Below, in pieces: positions 1 to 8,365 of a stretch of 28,515 nt of DNA. The position numbers and the translations under genes are program-made. The stretch's first letter is position 1; the number at the start of each line of letters is the position of its first letter. Source of the stretch: Bacteroides sp. CAG:443 (GTDB lineage: Bacteria > Bacteroidota > Bacteroidia > Bacteroidales > Bacteroidaceae); NCBI GenBank assembly GCA_000432735.1, contig FR887804.1:1-28515 (forward strand), written 5' to 3'. The notes beneath the pieces are model-generated. The model did not search any database and was not told where the DNA came from. It saw only the letters and a program-made list of their open reading frames with translations.

Positions 1-41
1 CACCCCAAAAGTTTTGTGTCTAACTTTTGGGGTGCACTTCA
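1..41. mobile_element. Possible IS3-family (IS150-group-like) terminal repeat or hairpin at the window edge
   Basis: Bases 1-13 and 22-34 are a perfect 13-bp inverted repeat (arm CACCCCAAAAGTT) around an 8-base loop. Read on the minus strand, bases 41-17 begin TGAAGTGCACCCCAAAAG and continue into TTAGACA. From family knowledge this resembles IS3-family termini of the IS150 group, which start with TG and contain a CCCCAAAAGTTAGACA-like core. No transposase is visible because the window starts here. It could instead be a terminator hairpin of a gene lying to the left. Confidence 0.4.
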
Positions 42-68
42 CCGTGGCAGGGTTTTCTTTTTATACGC

Positions 69-761
69 TCAAAAGTCGTAGGTCAGTCCGATAAAGAACG
101 TGCCGGTCTGCTTCTTGTGGGGCAATCCTATTTTCTGTCCTCCCACCACCATGTTACGGCTCCCTCCGTACAAATCATAATCGGACATCGTATATCCCAA
201 CAATATCGATAGATGTTCCATTTCCAGAGCCACAGCAAACCGTACATGATAATAACAGGCCCTTGCATGTGAACTGCTGACCTTTTCTGATGTTACCGGC
301 ACATCGAGAACTGCATCCTCTGGGACATAATCTACAATGGCACTTGAATTGGGAGGCAAAGGGATAGTGATACCGGGAGATACACGAAAAGACAATGCCA
401 CATCACGGTCATGATTCAGATAAACAGGAGGCGAATATAAGTAAATTCCCGACCGAAAAGCCATGAGATATGTCAAGTCTTTCTCCTCTATACACCAACG
501 TAATTTTTTATCTTTGACATCTCCCGAATAAACCTTGTCATCATCTATCAGTGTAGTAAAAAGCAATCCTGCTCCAACGCCAATAAAACGCCAGGGCTTA
601 TATACGACACCCGTTTCCACCTCCCATGTCATATAATTGTTCGCGCCCCCGTAAAGTTCCCATACCCAGTGCTTCTTTTTTTCCGGCTCCTGCGCCATTG
701 TTACTGATATGCCTAAAAAAGAAAAAAGAATGACGCACCAGACACTTCGTCTGTTATTCAT
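69..761 (-). CDS. Exported beta-rich protein, probably small outer-membrane barrel
   Basis: This 230-residue protein is not assigned to a named family. It starts with a clear Sec signal peptide (MNNRRS, then a hydrophobic stretch, probable cleavage after TMA at about residue 23). The mature part has alternating hydrophobic and polar strands rich in Tyr, Gly and Phe. It ends in LTYDF, a C-terminal aromatic residue typical of outer-membrane beta-barrels recognised by the BAM machinery. The run from WELYGGANNY through GVGAGLLF looks like adjacent transmembrane strands. The start ATG gives a normal signal peptide, so it is preferred. The gene sits alone, with a possible IS end about 30 bases beyond its stop and a repeat-bearing gap upstream. 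The exported barrel prediction is fairly safe; function is unknown. Confidence 0.7.
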   Translation of the reverse strand: MNNRRSVWCVILFSFLGISVTMAQEPEKKKHWVWELYGGANNYMTWEVETGVVYKPWRFIGVGAGLLFTTLIDDDKVYSGDVKDKKLRWCIEEKDLTYLMAFRSGIYLYSPPVYLNHDRDVALSFRVSPGITIPLPPNSSAIVDYVPEDAVLDVPVTSEKVSSSHARACYYHVRFAVALEMEHLSILLGYTMSDYDLYGGSRNMVVGGQKIGLPHKKQTGTFFIGLTYDF

Positions 762-876
762 AAGTCATACATTAGTTTAAGTTGTCACATAATATATTCA
801 CGAAAGACTATTTCATCTAAAACAGTAACAAACTATTTTCTCTAAAAGTTCATTGTATCGATCTCCATTTTCAAAG

Positions 877-1026
877 CTTTGACCAGCAGACATTCTTGCT
901 TGTCCCTCTTTATCACATGCCATTATTATGTTTCGGGAACAAGTTTGACCAGCAGACATCCTTGCCGTTTCTTTGTATCCTGTGCCATTACTACGTTTCG
1001 GAGCCCAATTGAACCAACAAAAATCT
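877..1026. repeat. Degenerate 66-bp tandem repeat, two good copies and a decayed third
   Basis: GACCAGCAGACAT occurs at 881-893 and again at 947-959, exactly 66 bases apart. The similarity continues through TTCTTGC/CCTTGC, a GCCATTA block and a GTTTCGG block. A weaker third copy starts near 1011 (GAACCAACAA). On the minus strand the period equals 22 codons, and one open frame carries ARMSAGQ in both good copies. This may be an intergenic repeat or a fossil of a repetitive coding sequence. The repetition is directly visible; its meaning is unknown. Confidence 0.65.
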
Positions 1027-1280
1027 TTGCAATTCCTTTTCCCTCCAATCCGACTGATTTCCTCTTGTACTTCATTCTTCTGCTTGATATTTCATCTCTA
1101 AAACTGACAAAATTACCAAGTTCGACTACCTGCCTGCACGTAGTGTCAGTTGCTATTTCCCTACCCTCTTCCTCAACATTCTCAATCGAAGAACTTTTCT
1201 CAAACCCGAATAAAGCTTAAACCGGTCGGTAAATCACCTTCAAAATAGCTTCTCTCCTCACCCCGAATCTTTTTTTTAAT

Positions 1281-1288
1281 TACATTTG
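1281..1288 (+). promoter_or_regulatory. Candidate -7 box for tex-nudC
   Basis: TACATTTG matches the Bacteroides primary-sigma -7 consensus TAnnTTTG and lies 25 bases before the tex ATG, downstream of a T-rich run. No good -33 TTTG is seen at the expected distance, so this is a one-box call. Confidence 0.5.
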
Positions 1289-1313
1289 TGCCACATTATT
1301 AGAAAAAGTATAC

Positions 1314-3449
1314 ATGGAACAATTCAGCCAAATGATTGCCACCGCCCTGAAACTACCTGTCCATCGGGTAGAAAATACCTTGAAACTGCTTCAGGGAGGT
1401 GCTACCATACCCTTTATAAGCCGTTACCGAAAAGAAGCGACCGGAGGACTCGACGAGGTACAGATAGGTGATATCCATACGCGTTACGAAAAGCTCTGCG
1501 AACTTGCCAAGCGAAAGGAAACGGTACTTTCTACTATCGAAGAGCAGGGAAAACTGACCGATGCCTTGCGTGAGCGTATTACCAACTGCTGGGATACGAC
1601 GGAACTGGAAGATATTTACCTTCCTTTCAAGCCCAAACGGAAAACTCGTGCCGAGGTTGCACGCCAGAAGGGACTGGAACCGCTTGCCATGCTGCTGTTG
1701 ATGCAGCGGGAAAACAATTTGTCTGCCCGGGTACGTCCGTTCGTCAAGGGAGAAGTCAAGGACGAAGAAGATGCGCTGAAAGGAGCACGCGACATCATCG
1801 CCGAGCAAGTGAACGAAGATGAACGTGCCCGCAACCTGATACGAAACCAGTTCAGCCGTCAGGCCATGATTATCTCGAAAGTAGTCAAAGGCAAAGAGAA
1901 AGAAGAAGCTGCCCTGAAATACCGCGACTATTTCGACTTCAGTGAACCGCTGAAGAAATGCACCTCTCACCGTCTGCTCGCCATCCGTCGTGGAGAAGCC
2001 GAAGGTATCCTGAAGGTTTCCATCACTCCCGACGATGAAACAGCCTGTACCGAACGGCTGGAAAGGCAGTATGTACACGGAAACGGGGTATGTTCCGCAC
2101 AAGTAGCAGAAGCTGTAAACGATGCCTATAAGCGACTGCTGAAACCGGCGATAGAAACAGAATTTTCCGCACTCAGCAAAGAAAAGGCGGACGAAGAGGC
2201 TATCCGTGTCTTTGCCGAAAATCTCCGGCAACTGCTGCTGGCTCCTCCGTTGGGACAAAAACGTACCATGGGCATCGACCCGGGATATCGTACCGGCTGT
2301 AAGGTGGTCTGTCTGGATGCTCAGGGCAATCTGTTGCACAACGAAGCGATTTATCCGCATCCACCCAAATCGGAAACGGCTCTGGCCGGGCGCAAGCTTG
2401 TCAAACTGGTCGAACAATATAAGATAGAAGCCATCGCCATCGGAAATGGCACGGCAAGTCGTGAAACCGAACGTTTCGTTACGTCCCAGCGATACGACCG
2501 CGAAGTACAGGTATTTGTAGTCAGCGAGGACGGTGCTTCCATCTATTCTGCCTCCAAGATTGCGCGCGAGGAGTTTCCCGAATACGATGTGACGGTACGT
2601 GGAGCCGTGTCAATCGGTCGCCGACTGATGGACCCGCTCGCCGAACTGGTCAAGATAGATGCCAAATCCATCGGGGTGGGACAATACCAGCACGATGTGG
2701 ATCAGACTAAGCTGAAAGCATCGCTCGACCAGACGGTGGAGAGTTGCGTGAACCTGGTCGGCGTGAATGTCAATACGGCCAGCAAGCATCTGCTGACGTA
2801 TGTTTCGGGACTGGGACCGACGCTGGCTCAAAACATCGTAAACTATCGTGCAGAAAACGGTGCGTTCCATTCGCGCAAGGAGCTGCTGAAGGTGCCGCGT
2901 ATGGGAGCAAAGGCATTCGAGCAATGTGCCGGATTCTTACGGATTCCACACGCTGACAACCCGCTCGACAATTCAGCCGTACATCCGGAGAGTTATGCTA
3001 TCGTAGAAAAGATGGCAAAGGACTTGAAATGTTCCGTTGCCGACCTGATCAAAAACAAGGACTTGCGCAGCCAGATAGATATCAAGAACTATGTGACCGA
3101 TACCGTGGGACTGCCTACGCTGACCGACATCATGCAGGAACTGGATAAACCGGGACGTGACCCGCGTCAGAAGATTCAGGTCTTCGAGTTCGACAAGAAC
3201 GTGCAGACCATCGACGACCTGCGGGAAGGTATGGAACTGCCCGGCATCATCAACAATATTACTAATTTCGGATGCTTCGTAGATATAGGAATCAAGGAAA
3301 ACGGACTGGTGCATATCTCCCAGCTTGCCGACAAGTTTGTCAGCGACCCGACAACAGTCGTCAGCATGCACCAGCATGTACGTGTGCGCGTGCTCAGCAT
3401 CGACCACGAACGCAAGCGCATTCAGCTTACAATGAAAGGACTTAATTAA
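1314..3449 (+). CDS. tex: Tex family RNA-binding transcription accessory protein
   Basis: The 711-residue product has the usual Tex length and domain order. A helical N-terminal region (about 1-310) contains the segment GGATIPFISRYRKE typical of the family. An RNase H-like YqgF domain begins at about residue 318 (GIDPGYRTGCK). Helix-hairpin-helix motifs lie near 485-545 (YVSGLGPTLAQNIV, VPRMGAKAFEQ). A C-terminal S1 domain starts at about 638 (GMELPGIINNITNFGCFVDI, then GLVHISQLAD). Tex proteins are cytoplasmic nucleic-acid binders linked to transcription and ribosome-associated RNA. No frameshift or missing domain was seen. The gene is first in a two-gene unit: its stop TAA shares its last A with the ATG of nudC, implying translational coupling. 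The identification is firm; the precise role in this organism is not. Confidence 0.95.
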   Translation: MEQFSQMIATALKLPVHRVENTLKLLQGGATIPFISRYRKEATGGLDEVQIGDIHTRYEKLCELAKRKETVLSTIEEQGKLTDALRERITNCWDTTELEDIYLPFKPKRKTRAEVARQKGLEPLAMLLLMQRENNLSARVRPFVKGEVKDEEDALKGARDIIAEQVNEDERARNLIRNQFSRQAMIISKVVKGKEKEEAALKYRDYFDFSEPLKKCTSHRLLAIRRGEAEGILKVSITPDDETACTERLERQYVHGNGVCSAQVAEAVNDAYKRLLKPAIETEFSALSKEKADEEAIRVFAENLRQLLLAPPLGQKRTMGIDPGYRTGCKVVCLDAQGNLLHNEAIYPHPPKSETALAGRKLVKLVEQYKIEAIAIGNGTASRETERFVTSQRYDREVQVFVVSEDGASIYSASKIAREEFPEYDVTVRGAVSIGRRLMDPLAELVKIDAKSIGVGQYQHDVDQTKLKASLDQTVESCVNLVGVNVNTASKHLLTYVSGLGPTLAQNIVNYRAENGAFHSRKELLKVPRMGAKAFEQCAGFLRIPHADNPLDNSAVHPESYAIVEKMAKDLKCSVADLIKNKDLRSQIDIKNYVTDTVGLPTLTDIMQELDKPGRDPRQKIQVFEFDKNVQTIDDLREGMELPGIINNITNFGCFVDIGIKENGLVHISQLADKFVSDPTTVVSMHQHVRVRVLSIDHERKRIQLTMKGLN

Positions 3450-4240
3450 TGGAAACAGAAAAACAAACATGTGGATGGTTCGTCTTCAATAGCGGACAAG
3501 TCCTGATTGAGAAAAAAGCGGATGGTTATCATATTCCTTACGGAACAGAACCTCCGGTGGCGGTGCCTGTAGGAAGTACCATTCATACCATCGGCGAGAT
3601 AAACGGTTATCCCGCCAAAACATACGCCATTCACGTTCCGGTAGCCGGAGATGAAAGCAGTCCCCGCATGATGAAGGACTTGCGTGCTTCGTTCGATGTG
3701 CTTCCGCTGGAAGAATACAAGCGTGCCGGAAAGGCTTCACAAATATTGAACTGGGACAAGAACAGCCGCTACTGCCCCATGTGCGGCGTACCTACGGTAC
3801 AGGTTTCTCCCATCGCCAAACGATGCCCCGAATGCCGTCAGGAGTTTTATCCACGCATTTCACCGGCGGTCATTGTACTGATAAAAAAAGGTGATAGTAT
3901 CTTATTAGTGCATGCCCGCAACTTCCGGGGCACCTTCAACGGGCTGGTGGCGGGTTTCCTTGAACCGGGAGAAACACTGGAAGAGTGTGTTTACCGGGAA
4001 GTGATGGAAGAAACGGGACTGACCATCAAGAACCTGAAGTATTTCGGCAGCCAGCCTTGGCCCTATCCCAGCGGCATCATGGTGGGATATTATGCCGAAT
4101 ACGAGAGCGGTACCATCAAACTGCAAAATGAAGAGCTGAGCGCAGGTGCTTTTTACAGCCGCGATCACCTACCGGAAATACCGAAAAAACTCAGTATCGC
4201 CCGCAAGCTGATTGATGCTTGGCTGGAACACAAAATTTAA
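3449..4240 (+). CDS. nudC: NADH pyrophosphatase / NAD-cap decapping Nudix hydrolase NudC
   Basis: The 263-residue protein has the full NudC layout. After an N-terminal domain comes a four-cysteine zinc site, CPMC at about residue 109 and CPEC at about 126. The Nudix box follows at about 168-190 (GFLEPGETLEE, then REVMEETGL), matching GX5EX7REUXEEXGU. The NudC signature SQPWPYPSG comes shortly after and sets this family apart from general Nudix hydrolases. Known family members cleave NADH to NMNH and AMP and remove NAD caps from RNA 5' ends. The ATG overlaps the tex stop by one base, so the two are probably co-translated. Pairing an RNA-binding accessory factor with an RNA de-NADding enzyme is suggestive. 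A strong hairpin terminator follows the stop. Confidence 0.94.
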   Translation: METEKQTCGWFVFNSGQVLIEKKADGYHIPYGTEPPVAVPVGSTIHTIGEINGYPAKTYAIHVPVAGDESSPRMMKDLRASFDVLPLEEYKRAGKASQILNWDKNSRYCPMCGVPTVQVSPIAKRCPECRQEFYPRISPAVIVLIKKGDSILLVHARNFRGTFNGLVAGFLEPGETLEECVYREVMEETGLTIKNLKYFGSQPWPYPSGIMVGYYAEYESGTIKLQNEELSAGAFYSRDHLPEIPKKLSIARKLIDAWLEHKI

Positions 4241-4263
4241 TCAGCAGCTAACAGACAAACATA

Positions 4264-4310
4264 AAAAGCCCCTATCAAATTTCCTTCAGGAAAATGACAG
4301 GGGCTTTCTT
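4264..4310. terminator. Bidirectional intrinsic terminator between nudC and the MBL-fold gene
   Basis: AAAGCCCCT (4265-4273) pairs with AGGGGCTTT (4299-4307). The stem continues inward through a mismatch into ATTTCC/GGAAAAT, with a small loop. T-rich tails follow on the plus strand (CTTTCTTTAT) and on the minus strand (GCTTTTTAT), which suits the convergent genes on either side. Confidence 0.85.
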
Positions 4311-4361
4311 TATATCTCTCATATACCTTTTTACAGCTCTGAGAACTTCACTCGAAAAATT

Positions 4362-5246
4362 TTATTTCATAAAAGCGGGAACCGGTAGATGCATACCTGC
4401 CATTACCAGTCCGTTTTCACGGGCATACTGCAAATAGGTTTTACGGGACTTTATCGCATTCTCCTTATCCATGTCGTAGGTTGCACAGATTTCCGGATGT
4501 CCTGCCTGCAAGGCTGCACCATGCATCAGGTCGCCGATGACCAGCAGCTTGCCAGCCTGATAGACCGTATGCCCCGGTGTATGTCCTATCGCTTCGCGTG
4601 CAACAACCTTTCCGGGCAGTGTATCGCCGAAAGCAAACAAGTGCAGACGGTTCTTATATGCATTCATGATCTTTACCACCTGCTCTTTCTTGTCGGCAGG
4701 CATTTTCATCCAGCCGTCGTATTCTGCTTTTGAAGCATACACTTCGGCATTCGGAAATACCACACTGTCGTTTTTCATCATTCCACCGATGTGGTCGCCG
4801 TGGAAATGTGTCAGGTAAATATACTGAATATCGGCCGGAGATACCCCCAACGAACGCAGTCCGTCCATCAGTCGACTGTCGGGAGCTCCCATTCCCGTAT
4901 CGAAAAGAATACGTACACCGTCGCTTTCTACCAAGAAGGTACTGATAGAAGCCGGTATGCCGTTCTCCAGCAAAAGACTTTTGATCAGCTCATCGCTTGC
5001 ATCGGGGAAAAGCGTACGAGGCATCAGCCGTGCGGGACCGTTATCCCGAATCCATGTTGCTTTCACTCCGTCGAGCACACAAGTCGACAAAAGACTATCT
5101 CCCTGCAATCCTGCCTGATTACTTGTTACATTCATACTATCTGCACTCATTTTTTCATCTGCTTGTTTTTTTGCACTGTTGCCGCAGCTTGCAAGCGACA
5201 AGACCATTGTCACGCCAAGGGCATAACTCCATATCTTACGTTTCAT
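4362..5246 (-). CDS. Metallo-beta-lactamase-fold hydrolase lipoprotein
   Basis: The 294-residue protein starts with a lipoprotein signal peptide whose lipobox is LASC with Cys21, so it should be membrane-anchored. A linker rich in Lys, Asp and Ser follows. The MBL fold shows THFHGDH at 146-152 (His147, His149, Asp151, His152), GHTPGH at 221-226 (His226), GDLMHG with Asp239, and a terminal AGMHLP with His285. All expected zinc ligands are therefore present. The layout resembles the lactonase/esterase branch (AttM-like) more than true beta-lactamases. The substrate cannot be read from sequence. It is a single gene, convergent with nudC across a shared terminator, and upstream of ffh's 3' end on the same strand with a 276-base gap. 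MBL fold is certain; reaction unknown. Confidence 0.88.
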   Translation of the reverse strand: MKRKIWSYALGVTMVLSLASCGNSAKKQADEKMSADSMNVTSNQAGLQGDSLLSTCVLDGVKATWIRDNGPARLMPRTLFPDASDELIKSLLLENGIPASISTFLVESDGVRILFDTGMGAPDSRLMDGLRSLGVSPADIQYIYLTHFHGDHIGGMMKNDSVVFPNAEVYASKAEYDGWMKMPADKKEQVVKIMNAYKNRLHLFAFGDTLPGKVVAREAIGHTPGHTVYQAGKLLVIGDLMHGAALQAGHPEICATYDMDKENAIKSRKTYLQYARENGLVMAGMHLPVPAFMK

Positions 5247-5422
5247 TGCTATATAGTTTTAAAAGACTTATTCTTGTCGAAAAATAGTATCCACCCAAAA
5301 CCTCCCTAAGATAGCGGGATTTTTTCAGACTTCCAAATGATGTTTCACATTATCACTTGCTTACTTCGTCGCAGAATTATCCTAATAGGTATCGGGTCCG
5401 CCTGAAAGCATACAAAACAAGC

Positions 5423-5462
5423 GGGGAGAAAGAATCTTTTTCTCTAGCGATTCCCTCTCCCC
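5423..5462 (-). terminator. Candidate hairpin terminator downstream of ffh
   Basis: Bases 5423-5436 and 5449-5462 form a 14-bp stem with 12 matches (GGGGAGAAAGAATC against GATTCCCTCTCCCC) and a 12-base loop. On the minus strand it lies about 60 bases after the ffh stop and is followed by GCTTGTTTTG, a weak T tract. It could also simply be a stable leader or trailer hairpin. Confidence 0.45.
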
Positions 5463-5522
5463 ACTTCCTTCGGGCACCTGCCTGCAACGAAGCAACTCCC
5501 GTATCAATTAACCAAATATGGT

Positions 5523-6848
5523 TTATTTCTTTTTCATCTTCTGCATCATGCCCGCCATCTTGCTGCCGGTAACCATCTTCATCATCTTGCGAGTCTGGTC
5601 GAACTGCTTCAGCAAGCGGTTCACTTCCTGAATGCTCGTACCACTACCTTTGGCAATACGTGTACGGCGAGTTCCGTTCAGGATTTCAGGATGTGTACGT
5701 TCCTGCGGAGTCATTGAGTAAATAATAGCTTCAATGCTCTTGAACGCATTGTCGTCGATATCGATATCCTTGATGGCTTTTCCTACACCCGGGATCATGG
5801 AAGCCAGTTCCTTCAGGTTACCCATCTTCTTAATCTGATGAATCTGAGTCAGGAAGTCGTTGAAGTCGAACTGGTTCTTCTGAATCTTCTTCTGAAGACG
5901 TTTAGCCTCTTCTTCATCGTACTGCTCCTGTGCACGTTCTACCAGCGAAACGATATCACCCATTCCGAGGATACGGTCTGCCATACGAGCCGGGTGGAAC
6001 TGGTCGATTGCATCCAGCTTTTCACCTGTTCCGATAAACTTGATCGGCTTGTTCACTACAGTACGGATAGACAACGCAGCACCACCACGAGTATCACCGT
6101 CGAGCTTAGTCAGAACCACGCCGTTGAAGTCCAGACGTTCGTTGAACTCACGGGCAGTATTGACTGCATCCTGACCGGTCATCGCATCGACTACGAACAG
6201 TGTTTCGTCCGGATTGATTGCTTTCTTGATAGCTTCAATCTCGTTCATCATCTGCTCGTCTACGGCAAGACGTCCGGCTGTATCGACGATAACCAGGTCG
6301 TAACCTTTTGCCTTAGCTTCCTGAATAGCGTTCAATGCAATCTGAACCGGATCCTTGCTGTCGGGTTCGCTGTATACAGGAACCTCAATCTGCTGGCCCA
6401 GCACCTTCAACTGTTCGATAGCCGCAGGACGATATACGTCGCAAGCTACCAGCAACGGCTTGCGGTTCTTCTTCGATTTCAACATACGAGCCAGCTTACC
6501 CGAGAATGTAGTCTTACCGGAACCCTGCAAACCTGACATCAAAATAACGGCAGGACGATTCTTCAATTCGATTTCGGCCGTGTCGCCACCCATCAGCTTT
6601 GTCAGCTCGTCGTGAACGATTTTTACCATCAACTGGCTAGGCTTAACGGCTGTGAGCACGTTCTGTCCCAGTGCTTTTTCTTTTACCGTATCGGTAAAGT
6701 TCTTGGCAACTTTATAGTTTACATCGGCATCCAGCAACGCACGACGTACATCTTTCAGTGTTTCGGCCACATTGATTTCGGTGATTTTTCCTTCACCTTT
6801 CAATATTTTAAACGACCGCTCTAGTCTTTCACTTAAATTATCGAACAT
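5523..6848 (-). CDS. ffh: Signal recognition particle GTPase Ffh (SRP54)
   Basis: The 441-residue protein has the standard Ffh N-G-M organisation. The helical N domain covers about residues 1-90. The GTPase G1 loop is GLQGSGKT at 106-113, with DVYRPAA, the G3 motif DTAGR and the G4 motif TKLDGD following. The M domain begins after LVERAQEQ and ends in a methionine- and lysine-rich tail (MMKMVTGSKMAGMMQKMKKK), which binds signal peptides and the SRP RNA. Ffh delivers nascent inner-membrane proteins to the FtsY receptor and translocon. The start is supported by the canonical MFDNLSERLE N terminus. A good two-box promoter overlaps the 3' end of the upstream MATE gene, so ffh has its own transcription start despite the 69-base gap. 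Confidence 0.97.
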   Translation of the reverse strand: MFDNLSERLERSFKILKGEGKITEINVAETLKDVRRALLDADVNYKVAKNFTDTVKEKALGQNVLTAVKPSQLMVKIVHDELTKLMGGDTAEIELKNRPAVILMSGLQGSGKTTFSGKLARMLKSKKNRKPLLVACDVYRPAAIEQLKVLGQQIEVPVYSEPDSKDPVQIALNAIQEAKAKGYDLVIVDTAGRLAVDEQMMNEIEAIKKAINPDETLFVVDAMTGQDAVNTAREFNERLDFNGVVLTKLDGDTRGGAALSIRTVVNKPIKFIGTGEKLDAIDQFHPARMADRILGMGDIVSLVERAQEQYDEEEAKRLQKKIQKNQFDFNDFLTQIHQIKKMGNLKELASMIPGVGKAIKDIDIDDNAFKSIEAIIYSMTPQERTHPEILNGTRRTRIAKGSGTSIQEVNRLLKQFDQTRKMMKMVTGSKMAGMMQKMKKK

Positions 6849-6891
6849 ATATTTTCAGTTTTTCTTTTTATTTCCTTATTTTATTAGGGCG

Positions 6892-6922
6892 CAAAATTAC
6901 AAAAATAATCGGATGCATCAAA
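6892..6922 (-). promoter_or_regulatory. Two-box promoter for ffh
   Basis: On the minus strand TTTG (6922-6919) is followed after exactly 19 bases by TAATTTTG (6899-6892), matching the Bacteroides TTTG-N19-TAnnTTTG arrangement. A second overlapping -7-like box, TATTTTTG, is at 6907-6900. The -33 element overlaps the MATE stop codon (6918-6920). The predicted leader before the ffh ATG is about 35-40 bases. Confidence 0.65.
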
Positions 6923-8240
6923 TCTTTTTATTCTGCCATTTCGCTTTTTTCAGATAAACGATGCTGAAAGTCAGCATCAACGTATAATAAATGATTTCGG
7001 TAGTAAAGCAAATATCGACCGGAGCACGCAGTACCATTCCCACTACAATGACATACAAGGCATAAAATATCTGCACACCAACCTCAAGTACCAGTGCCGC
7101 CTGCGTATTGCCGGTGCCCGAGATTCCGTTGAAATAAATATTTGCCACGGCAGATATCAGCATCGCCCCGCACACCACATACAAAGCCGGTACGGATTCC
7201 AGCAGCAGTGCCTCCTCGTTGGTATAGACTGCCAGGATAACCCGCGGAAACAAAACGCAGAGTACCACACAGACAACCATGATGAGAAACGACATGCGGG
7301 CTATTTTATGCAGCAATGTCATGACTTTCGAAACTCCTCCCGAACCGATCAGGTTGCTGACCAGTGTATTTGCCGTAGTGGAAAGCGACTGTACCGGTAT
7401 CAGAAGCACGACATACACGCTGCGCACGATGTTGGCTATGGCAAGCTGACGCTGACCGAGCCTTTCCAACGCCATGAAAAAGACAAACCAGATAGCCATC
7501 GCCAAAAAATACTGCACCATGGTAAAACAGGAAATACGCAAGATACGCATCACCATGTCCCAGTCGAAACGGCCGAAACGGTTCAGACCATATTTTTTCA
7601 AGTCGATCTTGCAATAGGTATAAACAATGAAAAACAGCAAGGAAGAAGCTTCTGCGATGACCGAGGCCAGCGCTGCTCCCCGTACCCCCATCTCCGGAAA
7701 GCCGAATTCTCCGAATATCATGGCATAATCCAGAAAGACATTGACCAGTGCCATGACGATAGCGCTCATAGTCAACACCTTGGTTTGAGTGACTCCAATA
7801 TAGAAAGCCCGGAACATGACATTCACAAATGCGAACAGAAATCCCCAGATACGCCAGGTAAAGAACTCATACGTGGCATGGAAAATGGTATCGGAAGTAA
7901 TCAGCAAGCGAATCAGTGGCTCGGCACACAAGGACATCAGTATCAGCAGCGCGACTCCCATGCCGAAACTGAACGTAGAGCCCTGCCACATGATCGGTCC
8001 GACGGCATGAAAGTTTCCCTCCCCGTTGCGACGAGCTATCAGGATTTGCGAGCCGACACTAAAGCCGAAGGCAACGGTATAGATACAGATATATAATAAT
8101 CCTCCCATCGCCGCTGCCCCAAGCGCCACCTCACCGACATGCCCCAGAAAGGCAGTATCGGTCACATTGATGACGTTCTGCGCAAGAAGTCCCAAGAATA
8201 TCGGGTAAGTGACATTCCATATTTCTTTATTCGTATACAT
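6918..8240 (-). CDS. MATE-family multidrug/organic cation efflux transporter
   Basis: From the chosen ATG the protein has about 440 residues, the normal MATE size, with around twelve hydrophobic segments in two halves. The N terminus (MYTNKEIWNVTYPIFLG, then NVTDTAFLGHVG) matches MATE transporters, which export drugs or metabolites by exchange with Na+ or H+. A longer in-frame start at 8294 would add 18 residues. It is not preferred because a clear -7 box (8277-8284) lies inside that extension, and MYTNKEIWN is the typical family start. The gene lies between the omega-amidase gene and ffh on the same strand. Two TTTGTACAAA palindromes lie about 130-160 bases upstream and might be operator sites. 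Substrate unknown. Confidence 0.9.
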   Translation of the reverse strand: MYTNKEIWNVTYPIFLGLLAQNVINVTDTAFLGHVGEVALGAAAMGGLLYICIYTVAFGFSVGSQILIARRNGEGNFHAVGPIMWQGSTFSFGMGVALLILMSLCAEPLIRLLITSDTIFHATYEFFTWRIWGFLFAFVNVMFRAFYIGVTQTKVLTMSAIVMALVNVFLDYAMIFGEFGFPEMGVRGAALASVIAEASSLLFFIVYTYCKIDLKKYGLNRFGRFDWDMVMRILRISCFTMVQYFLAMAIWFVFFMALERLGQRQLAIANIVRSVYVVLLIPVQSLSTTANTLVSNLIGSGGVSKVMTLLHKIARMSFLIMVVCVVLCVLFPRVILAVYTNEEALLLESVPALYVVCGAMLISAVANIYFNGISGTGNTQAALVLEVGVQIFYALYVIVVGMVLRAPVDICFTTEIIYYTLMLTFSIVYLKKAKWQNKKI

Positions 8241-8276
8241 AAAAACTGATTTTCTTATTTTGAAACGAAGGATGTA

Positions 8277-8308
8277 CAAAGATACAATTTTCATGCATTT
8301 CCTGCCAA
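8277..8308 (-). promoter_or_regulatory. Candidate promoter for the MATE gene
   Basis: On the minus strand TATCTTTG (8284-8277) fits TAnnTTTG, with TTG-containing sequence (8308-8305) 20 bases upstream. Transcription would start near 8270, about 30 bases before the ATG at 8240. This supports the shorter start. Confidence 0.55.
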
Positions 8309-8365
8309 CTACCCGTCTAAAATTCAGCTTATCAGTCCGAATACCCTATCAACTTTCGTCCAGAA

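Larger units (their letters stand above)
762..1313. other. Intergenic region between divergent barrel gene and tex
   Basis: There is no convincing gene here. The stretch holds the 66-bp degenerate repeats (annotated separately) and the tex -7 box near its right end. A stop-bounded minus-strand frame runs through the repeats to a stop at 813-815, but its only ATG codons are inside the repeat units, so it is not called as a gene. The opposite-strand frame at 879-1220 is also not believed. No clear -7 box was found for the minus-strand gene at 69-761. Confidence 0.6.

Noticed and set aside
879..1220. Plus-strand reading frame of 113 codons across the repeat region
   Set aside because: It consists largely of the 66-bp repeat in translation, has no promoter or leader signals, and shows low-complexity Ser/Phe/Pro composition unlike a real protein.
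1353..2417. Long minus-strand frame of 354 codons inside tex
   Set aside because: It is a shadow of the well-supported tex gene; the translation has no recognisable motif.
7308..8096. Plus-strand frame of 262 codons inside the MATE gene
   Set aside because: It is antisense to a transporter with clear membrane segments; its His/Gln-rich composition is typical of an opposite-strand shadow.
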